Shown in pieces: positions 1-11,764 of a stretch of DNA of 64,000 nt. The stretch is taken from assembly GCA_037783415.1 (NCBI GenBank), contig JAZGTN010000044.1, positions 1,993,501-2,057,500 of the forward strand. Direction: 5' to 3'. Both the position numbers and the translations under genes were made by a program. The stretch's first letter is position 1. Each line of letters starts with the position of its first letter. Under the pieces are notes generated by a model. The model was not told the origin of the DNA, did not search any database, and worked only from the letters and a program-made list of their open reading frames with translations. Source of the DNA: Leptasterias polaris (lineage: Eukaryota > Echinodermata > Asteroidea > Forcipulatida > Asteriidae).

Positions 1-58
1 GACTAGTTTACTGTTTACTGTTCCGTGTTGTAACACAAAAGTTTCAAATCTTACATAC

Positions 59-3000
59 CCCTGCGATTTCATAGATGTCTTGAGCGCTGATACTTTCGTC
101 GGATTTCAGTCTCACTGCGCTCTGCAAGAATGTGATGGCTTTCCTCAAGTCTCCCTCTGACGTGTTAATGATGGCATCTATTGCCTAGAAATAAAAACAA
201 TTGATTGTCATCACAGAGAAACTGTTGTCTTACTTTTCCGTACTGTGGCTCAATTTGAAGCCAAACATGCCAGAAACAGGGCCGAAAATTTCAATGGCAA
301 TATTAGACCAAAACTTGTTGATTTTTTCTTTGAAAAGGTCCAGAAGTCTGAGGGCTCATTCTTCTGACATCCCATAATTCTGAGAACCCAATAGTCCAAC
401 AACCTAATATTCTGATGATTTGTTACTCAGTTTCCGACTTCGGACAAATATGTTGTCAGACAAAAATCCTGATCTAGTCAAATTTTCTTTGTTCAACCCC
501 AAATTGATTAAAGTTTACCCAGACAGTTTCCCTTGTGGTTTCTACTTGATATTTTAAAAAGTACAATACATTATAACCATTACTTCAACAGCAAGTCCGA
601 CAGCCCATTTGTCTAATTTTCAGACGAATGGGCCATTGAACAAATAGGCCATCGGAATTTCGATATACGGTCCCCCAGAAACATAAGGGCGGTACACTTC
701 TTTCCACTATCACCAACACTGGGTTCTTCAGTACATTTTGTAGCATTTCAAATGGACATTCAATACAAACAATTGAAAGACTTAATTATACTCTTATCCA
801 ACTCGTTAAGGTTATTGTTTTTTTACTTTCCAACTCCCTAACAGCCCATGTAGTTTACAATACTATTCCATTCCTCTCTACTTCACTGCTTTAACAAAAT
901 CCACTAAAAGAATGTTTGTGCTGGATGGGTTGCCAGACCTGATACTTCATTTGCCTCTATGCCCATATTCATTGCCCTGGTGCCCTTTGAAATGCCCCAT
1001 TGAGAAATTACAATTTCCCTGGTAACACATGAGCCCTAATTACTATGGAAAAACTGCCATGCCAGTACAAGAGTGAAGTATAGACCTTTCCATTGTTGAT
1101 AAACAAAGTGCGCCAGTTGGCATGGACGGCCGAATGTTAGCAAAACATTCAATCGTGTTTAAAAAAATTGTGACCAAATTAAATATTTTCTGTAAAGATT
1201 CATGAACTAAAATACCTCCCATGATTGGTTGATTTGTTTCCAACAAATTCAACACTATTTTTGAAAATTTGTGTAAACATTGCTACAAACTAGGACTATC
1301 TTGTTTTTGATTTGCAGTTATGGCTTTCCATAGTTTTCCAACCTCGTTTGGCGAAAACTCGGGCTGTGACGTTGCAATAGAAAGGTCTATTGGACCTGGG
1401 TTGCCATAAACAGTAACAGTCTGTATGAAATTGTGTAGTTCCTTACCTCCTCTCCACACTTAATCCCTTCTTTCCGGCAAATCTCCTCCAGTCTTTTCTT
1501 TAGAATGTCTTTAGCAAGGGGTTTGAAGCGGAACTTGGAGCAACGGGACGTCAAAGGTTCAATGATCCTACAGTTAGAATGAGAATTTGAGATGACCGAC
1601 TTTATATGGGTGGGGGGGTTGTTACTCTGGCCACTGTACTCGAGGTGAGATCAGAATTGCTTGCCCATTCCCCAAAATGTGGAGAGAGCAGGTAATTTTG
1701 ACTTTGATAACAGACTGCAAAGTGCAAAATGGGATGACTTTTATTACAGCTCCTGCTTGGAATTTTATAAAAAGTTTATACTAGTACAAGCATTGAATCC
1801 CAGCAAATCTTATCTTCCAATTTTTTTTCCCATCAGAATAAATTTCTACATTGAGTGCCAATTTTTTTAGCCTTTTCACCCACGAATGATGTCTAAAAAC
1901 ATCTTCACCTGTGTAATAACCTTTGAAAAAATGTATTTTCAAATTACCTTTTGATTGAATTTAAAAAAGAGTGTATGTTTAACAGAGAAAACTTAGCATT
2001 ATGGGCGAATAAAGGAGGGGGGGGGGGAATTTGCATCAGAAATTGTTTGGTTGTCTATTTAATCTTTTTATATATTTTGTCTTATTTTACCAGCCCCATC
2101 AGTTTTTATTAAACTGTTTTCGCTGGGGGCCCTGGGGTGGATTTCACAAAGAGTTAGGACTGGTCTTATCTCGAGTTAGGACGAGTTTTGTGAAATCGAT
2201 CTTAGGATCGATCTTAGCTAGCATCGATCCTATGTCTAGGACTAGTCCTAACTCCTAGGACTAGTCCTAACTCCTAGGACTAGTCCTAACTCCTAGGACT
2301 AGTCCTAAGTTAGGACTATCCTTTGTGAAATCCACCTCTGGACACATACAATGATAAAATACACAGATATAAAATGCAAAAACAGCTAGAAATTACCTTA
2401 ATAAGTACACAGAATTCTAAGAAACACAAAATTAGTCTTTTGAGTACTTGTAAAATGGAACACAGGAACAGGGTATTTTACAGCGTGTGCCATGGTGGGA
2501 GAGTTGGGTATGGAAAAGTCATCTGTAAATGATTAATAAAGCTTAAATTCTTTTAACAAATAATCTCAATCATTTCACCAACCTACTGACATAATTGCAG
2601 ATCAGACAGAATCTTGTGTTCTTGGATTGTTTTTCCATCGTACGGCGCAAGGCGGACTGAATGGGGAGAAGAGAGAGTGCAAACATTATATACCAAGTGT
2701 GATTCGAGATCAAAAGATATCCACATATATATTTAATGGTTTATTTATAACCTCTAATCAACATACATAAGTCATCTGGTCTCCGGTCTTCCACTGAACT
2801 TTCTCTAGTCGTCCCCATGTCAAAACGATCATGGGGTGACCGAGCATTTGCTTCTGCCACTCCTCGCTTGTGGAACAAACTCCCTAACTCAGTCAAGACA
2901 TGTGCAACTATTGATAATTTTAAAAGCAAACTGAAATCCCACCTGATGACACGTCATATTTAATTACTATTTTTCTCGTGAGCGCCTTGAGCACCCTTTG

Positions 3001-6000
3001 GGTGGATATGTTTTTGCGCGTTATAAATGTCTTTATTATTATTATTATTATTAAAACAACACTCGAAGCCACAATAATATATGCTGATTTCTGGTCATTA
3101 TACAAAATATTTGTTCTTAAAAATGGAATTAAAAAATACAGAAACACAATGAAAACACTCTCTAAGAAAATACTCTTTAAAAATAATGTATGTACATGGA
3201 GGGAATTAAGACAATATTGTTGACACGATGTTCTCAAAGATTTTTGCAGTAACATTTTCATTGGTCATGTTTACTCATTGCTTGCTTTGTACTACTATAA
3301 ATTTGTCCACATGATTCTGTCTTTTCTTATTGTGAGTACAGAAATAAATGTTTTATTGAACTGAATTGAATTGAAATATTAAATTGGGCCTAGGCCTTCA
3401 ATGTAATCTAGAAAGGTTGATTTGAACGAAAACTTACCTGAGCAGCATTTGTCATTGAATCTGCTTCATCTAGAATGATAATCTTAAAGGCTGGGCATGG
3501 ACGTCCGCTGTAAGACACAAATCAAATCCTTTTTTACATCTTACAAATGTGACGCTCCATTCCGAAACCAGAATTGTTTTGCCCAAACTCCAAACTGGAT
3601 TCATTCACTCATCAAAAAAGATGAGAATAAGAGCTTTCCAATGACATATAATAAAGGTCTATATTGTAAGACATCACATCACTTTGACATCATGGCTGGT
3701 GTTTCTGTTGTCAACACTTGTTATGCCATTTCACAATTTTATTTTACAAATTTATTTATGAGATAACACCTTACATCACAAGGCCAGATGGCCACTTCAA
3801 GGTGAGGGCTACACTTAAATGATTTGGGCTCACCCAAATCAACCGTTACCAAGGACACGTTGCCACCTACTCTTGGGGTTGAAACAGGGTTACCTCCTTC
3901 ACAGCCCGTAAGGATGTAGGCATGGGTATCATCCACTAGGAGCCTGGCTGGTAGAGCAGGATGCACTACCTTCCCAACTTATAGAAGTGCCTGTTTAAGG
4001 TGTTGGGTAAAAAAATATTTACAACACTCACAAATTGACCCTATACTCCCAATGTGTTGTGTGTCCAAAAGCCACCACCATACTCCACACATGGTGATCA
4101 AATTATCAAGAACCAGGCCTTGGCAAATAATTAAAAACCGCATCATCGCACTTTGACTCCCTTTTTAAGACACTGAAATGTGGACTTACTCTGGCCTGGT
4201 GCCTCCTGCTGACTGCTGGGCAAATGTCTTGACTTTGTCTCGAATAACTTGGATCCCTCTCTCGTCAGATGCGTTTAACTCCAGCACTCGAGAGCGATAC
4301 ATGTCCCTGGAATTAAGCAAGACTTTTATTTTAGGGGAAAATATAGGATTGTTAATCATCCAGCCTCAAAATGTTTTATTTTATTTTTTATTTTTTTAAA
4401 AATTCCATCTGGAAGCTCACTTATTATAATTTTAAAAGTTCATACCAGTGCCATTCCTTTATGGATAAATAATTTAATTTGAAAAACTGTCAAAGTCAGG
4501 AAAATAGCATTTTAAGAACTCTAAAATCACTCTTTATTATCACTATTGCAACTATCCAATAAAGTTGTACATGAACATGCACAAAATCCGTGACAAAGCA
4601 TGAACGTTTTTTGTTGTTATCACTTACCGGTACCGTGAAATTTGAAAAACACTTCAATGGGTCGATTGGATGGCGTGTTTAATAATAACAATTTGGGAGG
4701 CTAATTATCTTTACTCTTAATCATCTTTACACGGAACTGAAAAGTGAAAGGCGCGGCTTCAACATGGTCGAGCCGTAGGCATGCAAAGAAGCCTTTAGCA
4801 GCCAGCCACACTGATCCATATGATCAAGGAGCATAGCCAGAGATTGAAAGTGCTTGATTTTTCCAGAGGCAGGAAAACCAGAGGGCCCAAAGAAAAACCC
4901 ACATGGCACAGGAGAGAACCAACTCGCAACTCTACTCACATACCGCCCAAGCTGGGAATCAAACTAGGGCCAGACAGTGGTAAGAGGCAAGACTTTACAA
5001 CAAAAATATTCACAAAATAGGGAGAACGCCAACATAGGGCTAGATAGCTCAGTTGGTGGAGCGCCGGCACGTTAATCCGGAGGTTCAAATCCTGCTCTAG
5101 TTAATTTTTCTTTGTTCAAACCAAAATCATTTAAGTTTAAACAGACAACAAATTTGAAGTTAATAGGCAATGAATATGATAAAACAGAAACACCCTTACC
5201 CAAACAATTCTCTGGATGCAGCTAGAATTGTAGAAGTCTTGCCTGTGCCAGGTGGACCATAGAACAACATATTTGGCAGCTTTAAAAATAAACAAAAATG
5301 TTTTTGGGAATGTTAAAATTACTGTTAATCTGTTACTGTTACTGTTACTGTTAATTAATGTTAATCTTCTCACTCACTCTTGACTAACAGCACAGAGACA
5401 AAATAAACTGGGACCTCCGGATTTACACGCCGGATTTACACGCCAGAGGTCCCAGGTTCAAGTCCCACTCTGGTCAATTTTTCAACCCCAAATTATTAAT
5501 AATTTACCCAGTCCATTTTCCTTAATGGCTTATTACTTAATATTAATGATAATAGTTTGGCAGGCTAATCATCCTTACTCACAGCTGAGAAGCTGTATTT
5601 TGAAGGACAAGGCTGCAACGTGTTCGAGCTGCAGGCATGCAAGGGCGCCTTTGGCAGCCAGCCACATCAACCCATATGACCACAGAGCACAGCCAGAGAC
5701 CAAATGTGTATTCTTCCTCCGAAGCAAAACCGAAAGGCCCGTAGAAAAATTATTGTGGCATAGGAGAGTACCAAGACACAACTCTACTCAAATATGGCCC
5801 TAGCCTGGAACCAAACAAGGGTCACAGTGGTTAGAGGCGAGCACTTTTCGCACTAGTCACCCATGCCACCCTACATATGTTTTGCTGATAGCGTTACCCA
5901 ACAATGTGTAGTTTGACCCCAACGACGAATACTTATTACATCATGTCTGTTTACACCCTGAACTTACATCTGAGCCTTGTATTGACTTTTTGAGCATCGC

Positions 6001-6626
6001 TACAACTTCATCCTGAAAAGCAACATCATCAACCGTCTTTGGGCGACTGAAAGGAACAAAAAGAGCAAATTGAGGTATTTTACATCATTGGTTTTTGAAA
6101 TAGTACATTCCTTTCAGTATAATTTTGGTACGCCTGCCCACTTGCTGAGCATGATTGGTTTAGCTGTGTTGGGGGCAAACTTCAATCCTCACGCAAACTT
6201 CGATGCAACGACGCTATCAGGTCATTTTATGCCGTGCAGTTCATGTCGAGCTCGACGAAATGTAGCGCACAAACTTCATCCGCACACGCAAATTTGCCGC
6301 ACGCAAATTTCACTCCCGCAAGCTTGAAGTTTGCGCGGCCCATCTTGAAGATTGCGCGCGCAAGCTTCAAGCTTGCGCGGGCGGCTTGTTTGCACCCAAC
6401 AGCTGCATGTACAACCTCAGGCAAAACCTTCAGACTCTGACAAGACTGCTATACCTGGCCCCCATGCTTTGGTCATCGCAGCTAGACTATACAGCAAAGG
6501 AATGACTTACTATTTTTCCACCCATGGTGTAAGGCGTTCTTTTGTCTTTGTACTCTCACCGCTCCCACCAGCCTTCTCCTTCACTGCAGGCTTGGACGTC
6601 CCTCCTCCCTTAAGGAAGGCTTGCAT
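59..6626 (-). CDS. RFC4: Replication factor C subunit 4 (clamp loader ATPase), C-terminal part off the left edge
   Basis: RFC4 is a small AAA+ subunit of the RFC complex that loads the PCNA sliding clamp onto primer-template DNA in the nucleus. Nine coding exons join in phase with GT/AG borders: 6511-6626, 5968-6046, 5200-5279, 4190-4306, 3438-3507, 2583-2656, 1447-1567 and 59-184 are all minus strand, the joined frame giving 261 residues (eight exons seen; at least one more lies beyond the left edge). Visible motifs are PWVEKYRPK (about residues 34-42), Walker A GPPGTGKT (73-80), ELNASDERG (about 100-108), Walker B LDEAD (143-147), sensor-1 CNYVS (174-178), the arginine-finger SRC motif (186-188), and EGDLRKAI (229-236). 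The start was chosen because the exon begins MQAFLKG and runs straight into PWVEKYRPK. Human RFC4 is about 363 residues, so roughly 100 C-terminal residues are missing here. RFC2 or RFC5 are less likely because the loop GRPCPAFK before Walker B and the N-terminus match RFC4. Exon borders are my reading; the family call is firm. Confidence 0.95.
469..556 (+). mobile_element. SINE tail (family S1)
   Basis: A fragment with the signature TCTTTGTTCAACCCCAAATT, then TTTACCCAG, CCCTTGTGGTTT and ending ACTTGATATT. The same body follows a tRNA-like head at 5037 and recurs at 5412, 14938 (minus), 19013, 32353 (minus) and 37825 (minus). Confidence 0.6.
936..1036 (+). repeat. Dispersed repeat J (GTGCCCTTTGAAATG family)
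   Basis: Contains CTGATACTTCA, a CATTGCC segment and GGTGCCCTTTGAAATG. Related copies occur at 17955, 21754, 27345, 29838, 48430, 58023 and, inverted, 60572. No coding capacity is seen. Confidence 0.55.
1081..1389 (-). mobile_element. 309-bp MITE with TAGACCTTTC ends
   Basis: Begins TAGACCTTTCCATTG and ends with the inverse CAATAGAAAGGTCTA. An inverted copy of almost the same length is at 60862-61166. If the element is taken as GACC...GGTC it is flanked by TA on both sides. The apparent peptides read through both copies are in noncoding repeat DNA. It sits in an RFC4 intron. Confidence 0.75.
2131..2341. mobile_element. Foldback MITE with internal 19-bp palindromic repeats
   Basis: Ends GGTGGATTTCACAAAG and its inverse CTTTGTGAAATCCACC. 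The inside holds four tandem copies of a 19-bp unit, TCCTAGGACTAGTCCTAAC, at about 2233-2310. The unit is itself nearly palindromic, so the element can fold in several registers. Relatives with GATTTCACAAAGAGTT ends occur at 57871-58024. Confidence 0.7.
2730..3056 (+). mobile_element. 3' end of a non-LTR retrotransposon (L2/CR1-like), truncated
   Basis: The frame at about 2773-2963 reads [19 protein letters not shown] followed by a FKSKLKSHL segment and a stop. This is the typical C-terminus of CR1/L2-type reverse transcriptase ORFs. It is followed by GAGCGCCTTGAGCACC and an (ATT)n tail. The 5' part is missing. A sister tail lies at 26443-26895. Confidence 0.7.
3765..3982 (+). repeat. Dispersed repeat R1, copy 1
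   Basis: About 215 bases with AAGGTGAGGGCTACAC, TGAAACAGGGTTAC and AAGGATGTAGGCATGGGTAT. A direct copy is at 48115-48345. It lies in an RFC4 intron. I do not recognise the class. Confidence 0.6.
4735..4995 (+). repeat. SINE-like repeat V, copy 1
   Basis: Shares GCATGCAA, CAGCCAGCCACA, CATATGA and AACTCTACTCA with 5580-5870, in the same order and orientation. Near the 3' end GGGAATCAAACTAGGG resembles an inverted tRNA B box. Both copies are in RFC4 introns. Confidence 0.45.
5037..5150 (+). mobile_element. tRNA-derived SINE, family S1 with intact tRNA-like head
   Basis: The head reads TAGCTCAGTTGGTGGAGCG (A box) and GGTTCAAATCC (B box) with a CCGG/CCGG anticodon-like stem. It is followed by the S1 body (TTTTTCTTTGTTCAA). 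It resembles a tRNA of the GCTCAGTTGG type but runs into SINE body instead of a tRNA 3' end. I therefore call it a SINE and not a tRNA gene. Confidence 0.7.
5412..5552 (+). mobile_element. S1 SINE, head degenerate
   Basis: Contains GGTTCAAGTCCCACTCTGGTC (B-box region) and the S1 body ending in TTATTACTTAATATT. The A-box part is rearranged and holds a short duplication (GGATTTACACGCC twice). Confidence 0.6.
5580..5870 (+). repeat. SINE-like repeat V, copy 2
   Basis: Diverged direct copy of 4735-4995, within the same gene. Confidence 0.45.
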
Positions 6627-7602
6627 AGTGACTGTGTGTTTGATGTGGTTTAAAAACAGTCTCACAAGTTAGATAAACACTTTTTCAGCTTAAGATTCTT
6701 ACTTAGAACTACGTAGCTCTATGATCGGAAAGGAAAAAAAGAAATAAGATCTATTTCTAGTATTACAGGAGGATGTCCAGGATGTCAGTTTGACAAACGC
6801 TTTTTTTTATAACAGTGATTCTAGATGCAATTATAGCAGAGGAACATTTATTGTAGCTGCTTTGCACTACTAAATATGGAAAAATACACAACACATTGTT
6901 ATTCATTGAATGTTCGCTTGCTGTTTTGCTATTTTTAAATCCATTTATTCTTACTACAAAAATACAATGAGAAATTTTAGTCTGGCTCTTGACTTGACCA
7001 ACAATGTCCTTGTGATTTGGTATTCATAAGATAGGAATCAGACCATTTATAAATTTCAGACTTTTTTACAATATGAAAAAATAGCCAATTTAAGGTTATT
7101 TTCTACAGTATATTGTACAGATGAATAATGTGTTTTAATATTGTAATTAATCATTGTATTGCAAATTTATTCATTTAAATTTCTTCATAAACAAACACAA
7201 GCATGACAAGAAGAAGAAGTTCAACTCAAACTCAATCAAATTCAAACTTGTCTATAGAAAATCCGCATAATTAAATAAGCAGAGGTTTCAATTTCAATTT
7301 CAGTTTCAACTTGGTTTATTCATGGACAATTAAGAAAAACAAACTGGACTAGACTATGTATACACTACAATACATGTAGTCCGAATGCCGAAGACTAAAC
7401 AAGTCAAGTTTACAAAGATAAAATATAACAATAAAAAAGGATTGATTTAATAAGTAGGCGCTGAACTATAAAAAGGTAAACACAGCTGAGCTGCACAGCT
7501 GATTAAGAAACGGTTCTCAATAAATAATCATGATAACGTTAGATGATCAGTGACAGTTGTATTCAATCAAGGTTGTATTTGTTTAAATACAAAAAAACTC
7601 AC
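6627..7602 (-). other. Probable RFC4 5' intron, AT-rich
   Basis: No exon is seen here. The stretch is AT-rich with several TTTATT/AATAAT tracts and a purine-rich patch near 7205-7220. It is bounded by the acceptor and donor described for the untranslated exon. Confidence 0.35.
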
Positions 7603-7760
7603 CTCTCTTCACTGCCACTGCAAGTTTAAATTGCCGAAAATAAACAACTTGTCAACTTCAAATTACTGCTGGTCATCAGTAGACGGTCAGCAGCAACCTA
7701 AAAATTCCAGTCAGACGTACGTCTCATCAAAGCGCGCGCTAAACATGTGTGGCGCGCCAT
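7603..7760 (-). other. RFC4: Probable 5' untranslated first exon of RFC4
   Basis: On the minus strand an excellent splice donor (GAG|GTGAGT) ends a candidate exon at 7603. A matching acceptor (ACACACAG|TCACT) lies just upstream of the RFC4 start codon near 6630. This would give one intron of about 970 bases in the 5' untranslated region. The upper limit of the exon (transcription start) is not visible and is set near the CCAAT motif. No transcript evidence is available to me. Confidence 0.5.
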
Positions 7761-7764
7761 TGGT
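7757..7764 (-). promoter_or_regulatory. CCAAT box in the likely RFC4 promoter
   Basis: The plus strand reads CCATTGGT, so ACCAATGG lies on the minus strand, in a short CpG-rich patch with GCGCGC and GGCGCGCC. NF-Y CCAAT boxes are usual in promoters of replication genes. The patch lies just upstream of the putative untranslated exon. Function is inferred from position and motif only. Confidence 0.4.
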
Positions 7765-8187
7765 AGGGCGCCCTCTAGTAAAGTTTTAGTCTGGTTCTCA
7801 TCAATACTTTATTCATCTAATTCTTTTAACATTGTGCACAGTCCAACTACCGACTGCAAACATTGAAAGGGGGGTGTGCACCCCCCCCCCCCCCAGCACT
7901 GACGTCAACAATTTAATTACTCCGTCAATGTCCACCTCCAGCATGCAGAGACAGGTCACGACTTTCCCTCTTGAATAGTGAGGGAGTACGGAGCAGGTGT
8001 TGAGCAGAATCGTTTTCATTTATTCGTGCTTTTCTTCCTTTCCTCTGAACTGAAGTCCTTCATTTTTTATCCCTATCCATACCGTCCCGCTAAAGTCGGC
8101 TGCCGTGATTTGTGGTAAGTAAGTAAAGTAGACCCGGCCCTCTGATCAGTGATAATAATAATCCATACACCAGATGGTGGACTGTTA

Positions 8188-9709
8188 GGCCAAGTAAAAA
8201 AAAATACCAGTTGATCGTCCCCGCCCGCATCCTTTTTTGAGGCCGCATCCTTTTTTTTACTATTTATTATTTTCGATTTTTCCTAAAAAAGACAATATTT
8301 ATTTGTATTTTTAATCCACCCTTGACATAATTTAGTATTTTAAAAAATATTTTTGATGTAAACTTACCGATATTTTAAAATTTGCAACACAAAAAAGGGG
8401 GTCGGAAAACACAAAACCGCATTTATTATGGGGCTATGGGTGGGAGATATGGCGATCGGCCGTCGGTAGACATGCAGGCTCAGTACGTGCGTGCAAGATA
8501 TACATGTACGAGCATAGCTCTATGCAACCTCGCTACCATGCATGGGAGCGTGCCGTATCGAATAGTGCTACGAGATCGATCATCCATGGGAACGAAGTTT
8601 AGCTATGGTTACGGTCGTCACTTGCACTTCGACCATTGAGACAACTCGACCTGTTATCTTACGTTGTAAGTTTTGATCGAGTTGACTCGACTGTGGAGTT
8701 CTTTCAAACGTGTCGAGTTGGTCTTCATTGCCGCGTTGCTGACCCACGCATCTCGTGTGGCGTCTTCTGAATCTGAACACGTTTTTTTCAGAGTAAAATT
8801 TATCAGAGGTGAGCTGCAAGATGGTCTTTGTGTGTGTGTAATTCGCACCAAAAGCAAAATTCTTAAGCCGTGGTGCACGGTCAGTAGGGGACGAAAAACG
8901 CATGCTTGTCGATATTTTCTCGGGACTATGCGTCGGGAGACTTCGACAACGGTGTCTGACCAGTACCAGACTACTACTGAGTGTGCATTGTTTGTATAAG
9001 ATGTAGTCAAGGAACTAGTGCAGGTGGAGCCAAACATTTTTATTTACAAATACAACTCGAAGTTCAAAAGCTCTTTTTGTTTTATTTTTTTGAACTAGCC
9101 AAGCCTATGGAATCTTCAAAATGTTGTTTTTAAATATTAATTATAAAAAATAGTAAACTGCATGATGTGTCGGGTACATGACCCACATCATTTTTATTTT
9201 TATTTTTTTTTAATTTTTTTACAAATGGTTTTTTCTGGCGTGCCGGGTACATGATCCAACGTCATTTGAATTTTGTTTTCACAAGTATTTTTTCATGATC
9301 AAATCTGACTTGGTGTCTCTGATGTATTCTGCATTTTTTGTGTTTTTCTGATTGCTTGGGTGAGGTGTTACTATTTTGTTAATCCTTTGAAAAATACCTG
9401 CACACAAATAGATTTTGAGAAAGTGTATTTCTTTTCTAACTATACTTTTCCAGGTTCAGGTCAACATTGGTGAATCCAAGAACAAGTTGGATGTTTCGGC
9501 AAACCCCCCTGTTAACCTGGGTTCTCATGCAATAAATTGATATAAAGAAAGTTAGCGATGATTTCAAACTGAAGAATTGGTGGCCTGTTTGAATCGAAAT
9601 ACTTGGCGGCCATCTTGAAAAAAAATAATAAATAATAAATATAAAGGCCCTCATCCTCCTCTTTTTGGAAAAATCAGGACGATCAACTGGTATTTTTTTT
9701 TATTTGGCC
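8188..9709. mobile_element. 1.5-kb PIF/Harbinger-like nonautonomous transposon (H1)
   Basis: Inverted ends start GGCCAAGTAAAAAAAAATA and continue CCAGTTGATCGTCC; the right end is the inverse with one or two changes. It is flanked by TTA on both sides (8185-8187 and 9710-9712). A 3-bp TWA duplication is the mark of PIF/Harbinger transposons. Inside are CpG-rich stretches and open frames up to 127 codons, none resembling a transposase that I recognise. Confidence 0.75.
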
Positions 9710-9712
9710 TTA

Positions 9713-10098
9713 CTGTACTCAAGATTTAATGATTTATGCATACACTATTAGTATTACTATATTACACTTGTTCTAGTCGGTAGAGTTTGTGGGGTTTTTT
9801 TTGTGGGTAGTCCAAGTGTGATATTAAAGTATAGCTGTGATAATCTGCAGTAACTCTTTGGTCACGTCCATTTCTATATGAGTGACCGTCAAGAGGATCC
9901 GGGGTTACGATTTTTGTTACTTAACTAACACTACAACACTACACTGACTAAGAGTAAAGATCATGGAGAACATGGAGGTACATGTAGATATAAAATAAGA
10001 TAGGCTAGTGACTAGTGTGTAGAGACTGTAGTGTAGTTTGTTGTGGATGCTGAGTTGAGACTGTGTGAGAGAATAATGGAACGGCCATGGGACAATAG
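9713..10098. other. No gene seen
   Basis: AT-rich unique-looking sequence between two transposons. No motif, splice pair or repeat was recognised. Confidence 0.3.
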
Positions 10099-10463
10099 TT
10101 TAAAGGTATTATACAGGATTGGCAGAGCTGACAAAACAATCACAGACAGTGTTCATGTTTTGTGTAATCAACCACATACATGAAATAACAAACCTGTGAA
10201 AATTTGAGCTCAATTGGTCATCGAGGTTACAAGAAAATAGTGAAAAGAGACCTTATGTGTTTTCTGTTTTTCAAACATCGAGTTTATTATCGCGCGCGAT
10301 AAAAACTATTGTTTTACTCATTTCTCAGAAACGATAGCATTTTAGGCAAAAATATTTCAAGGGAACCTTTTCTACCATTACTTACTTTACATCATGTAAG
10401 TTATGTGTGAATCTGTGAACATTTTTGTTTGTCGATCTTACCAATAGTGTACAGGGCCTTTAA
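10099..10463 (-). mobile_element. 365-bp MITE B, TTAAAGG ends, inverted copy
   Basis: Ends TTAAAGGTATTATACAGGAT and the inverse GGCCTTTAA, consistent with a TTAA target. The centre has the 16-bp perfect palindrome TTATCGCGCGCGATAA at 10287-10302. Near-identical copies on the plus strand are at 20028-20391 and 50831-51193, a partial one is at 32028-32235, and an old one is at 24942-25271. Confidence 0.85.
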
Positions 10464-10519
10464 TACAAAACTTTTACCTTTACTTTTTAGGTCATCCTAT
10501 TCCGAGTTGCTGGTTGGAC

Positions 10520-10589
10520 CCAATAATGCTTTTTAAAATTACATTTAGACATGATCATGATATGTCCAATGTTTAAAAAGCATTATTGG
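10520..10589. repeat. 70-bp imperfect palindrome
   Basis: CCAATAATGCTTTTTAAA at the left and its inverse at the right, closing on CATGATCATG in the centre. A strong hairpin. Confidence 0.7.
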
Positions 10590-10630
10590 TTCCTTTCAGA
10601 CTATACATGTACATAAAAGGCATAGCCCAG

Positions 10631-10719
10631 CTTGTTGGGCTGTTTAGTGTTATGGCTGTCTTACTCAGTCCATCATCAATCAGACCGATGTTAAAAGAGA
10701 GCCATAACAGCCCAACAAG
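10631..10719. repeat. Inverted repeat, about 25-bp arms
   Basis: CTTGTTGGGCTGTT followed by GTTATGGCT pairs with AGCCATAAC followed by AGCCCAACAAG. The loop is about 40 bases. Confidence 0.6.
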
Positions 10720-11081
10720 GTGGCCTATTATATTAACAAAAGGCCAAGGCCTAGACCCAGTAACTGGGGCACTGTACTCCTTTTAAAAAAAATGTTTCAG
10801 CTAGTTCGACTGAAGATGTCCAAAAACAAATTAAAGGATTACAGATCCCCAGTTATTGGGTCTAAAAAGGCCATCCGATGCTCAGAAATGTTCAGACACA
10901 ACATGACAACTGTGTTTTGATATGGTTGCAATAATGTTATTTTTATGATAGTAAAATGCAAGTTATATAGCATGGAGGAAGGCACATTCACAGTTAACGA
11001 TCACTGTTCACCATGCTCCATCTGGAGTAGAGGAACCTCCATGAAATGATTCACCTATTAAATAATATTTTGCCAATTTTT

Positions 11082-11535
11082 TTTTAACCCTAACTCCCAA
11101 AGCGTTTTTACTAGAATCCATCCCTAACCCAACACATTCCAACAGCTTATACTACCATGCGATGGGAACTGTACCCAATCTTAGGGGGACGATACACAAC
11201 CTAACAAACTCCAACAGGCCTTTTTTGTTTGATTTTGTTGGAGTGTGTACACTTGGCATGTGCAAAATTTGATCAGTGAAATCACACAGTACCCAACGTA
11301 ACATAATCCAACAACTATCTCATTAGACCATGGAGGAAAGAGCAATGCCAGACATGTACATTTCACACATCCACCATACCCACTCAAACAAATTCCAACA
11401 CCATTACTTGGCAGCAAGGATACACAATCCCACAGAATCAAACACCCAATCCTAACTTCACTGTACTTAACCTAACAAAATTAAACACTTTGCCCTGTTT
11501 GAATTTGTAGGGTTAGGGATTGTTAGGGTTAATGG
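11082..11535 (+). repeat. Duplicated element T with telomere-like ends, copy 1
   Basis: Begins TTAACCCTAACTCCC nearby and ends GGGTTAGGGATTGTTAGGG then TTAA. A direct copy with the same ends, and with different internal insertions and deletions, is at 20651-21194. Aligned blocks are nearly identical. No coding sequence is recognised. Confidence 0.7.
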
Positions 11536-11764
11536 CCTGATGTTTCAACCCTAGCATTCTTTAGCCTTCGACAAAGACTCTGCTTGGGTCAAAATGTTAG
11601 GCCAGTATCCATGAACTAATTGTTGTATTTATATAGGTCCTTTTGGTTGGTAAGCAGTTTGCAAGTTCAGCTACATGTAATTCTGTTTTCTCAAAATATT
11701 ATTTTACTGATTATGGATTATATATGCCTAGTGCTACAGCACACCACCCCCAGACAGCAGGGCT

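Noticed and set aside
1043..1255. Similar peptides ([11 protein letters not shown]...) here and at 60969-61232 as a conserved protein
   Set aside because: Both are readings across the two copies of MITE F; similarity is due to the repeat and extends over noncoding parts.
5037..5101. Functional tRNA gene
   Set aside because: A and B boxes are good, but the acceptor end does not pair cleanly and the sequence runs into the S1 SINE body found at other copies.
8654..9037. 127-codon frame as a transposase remnant
   Set aside because: It lies within the H1 transposon but shows no DDE or DNA-binding features that I can recognise, and the opposite strand is equally open.
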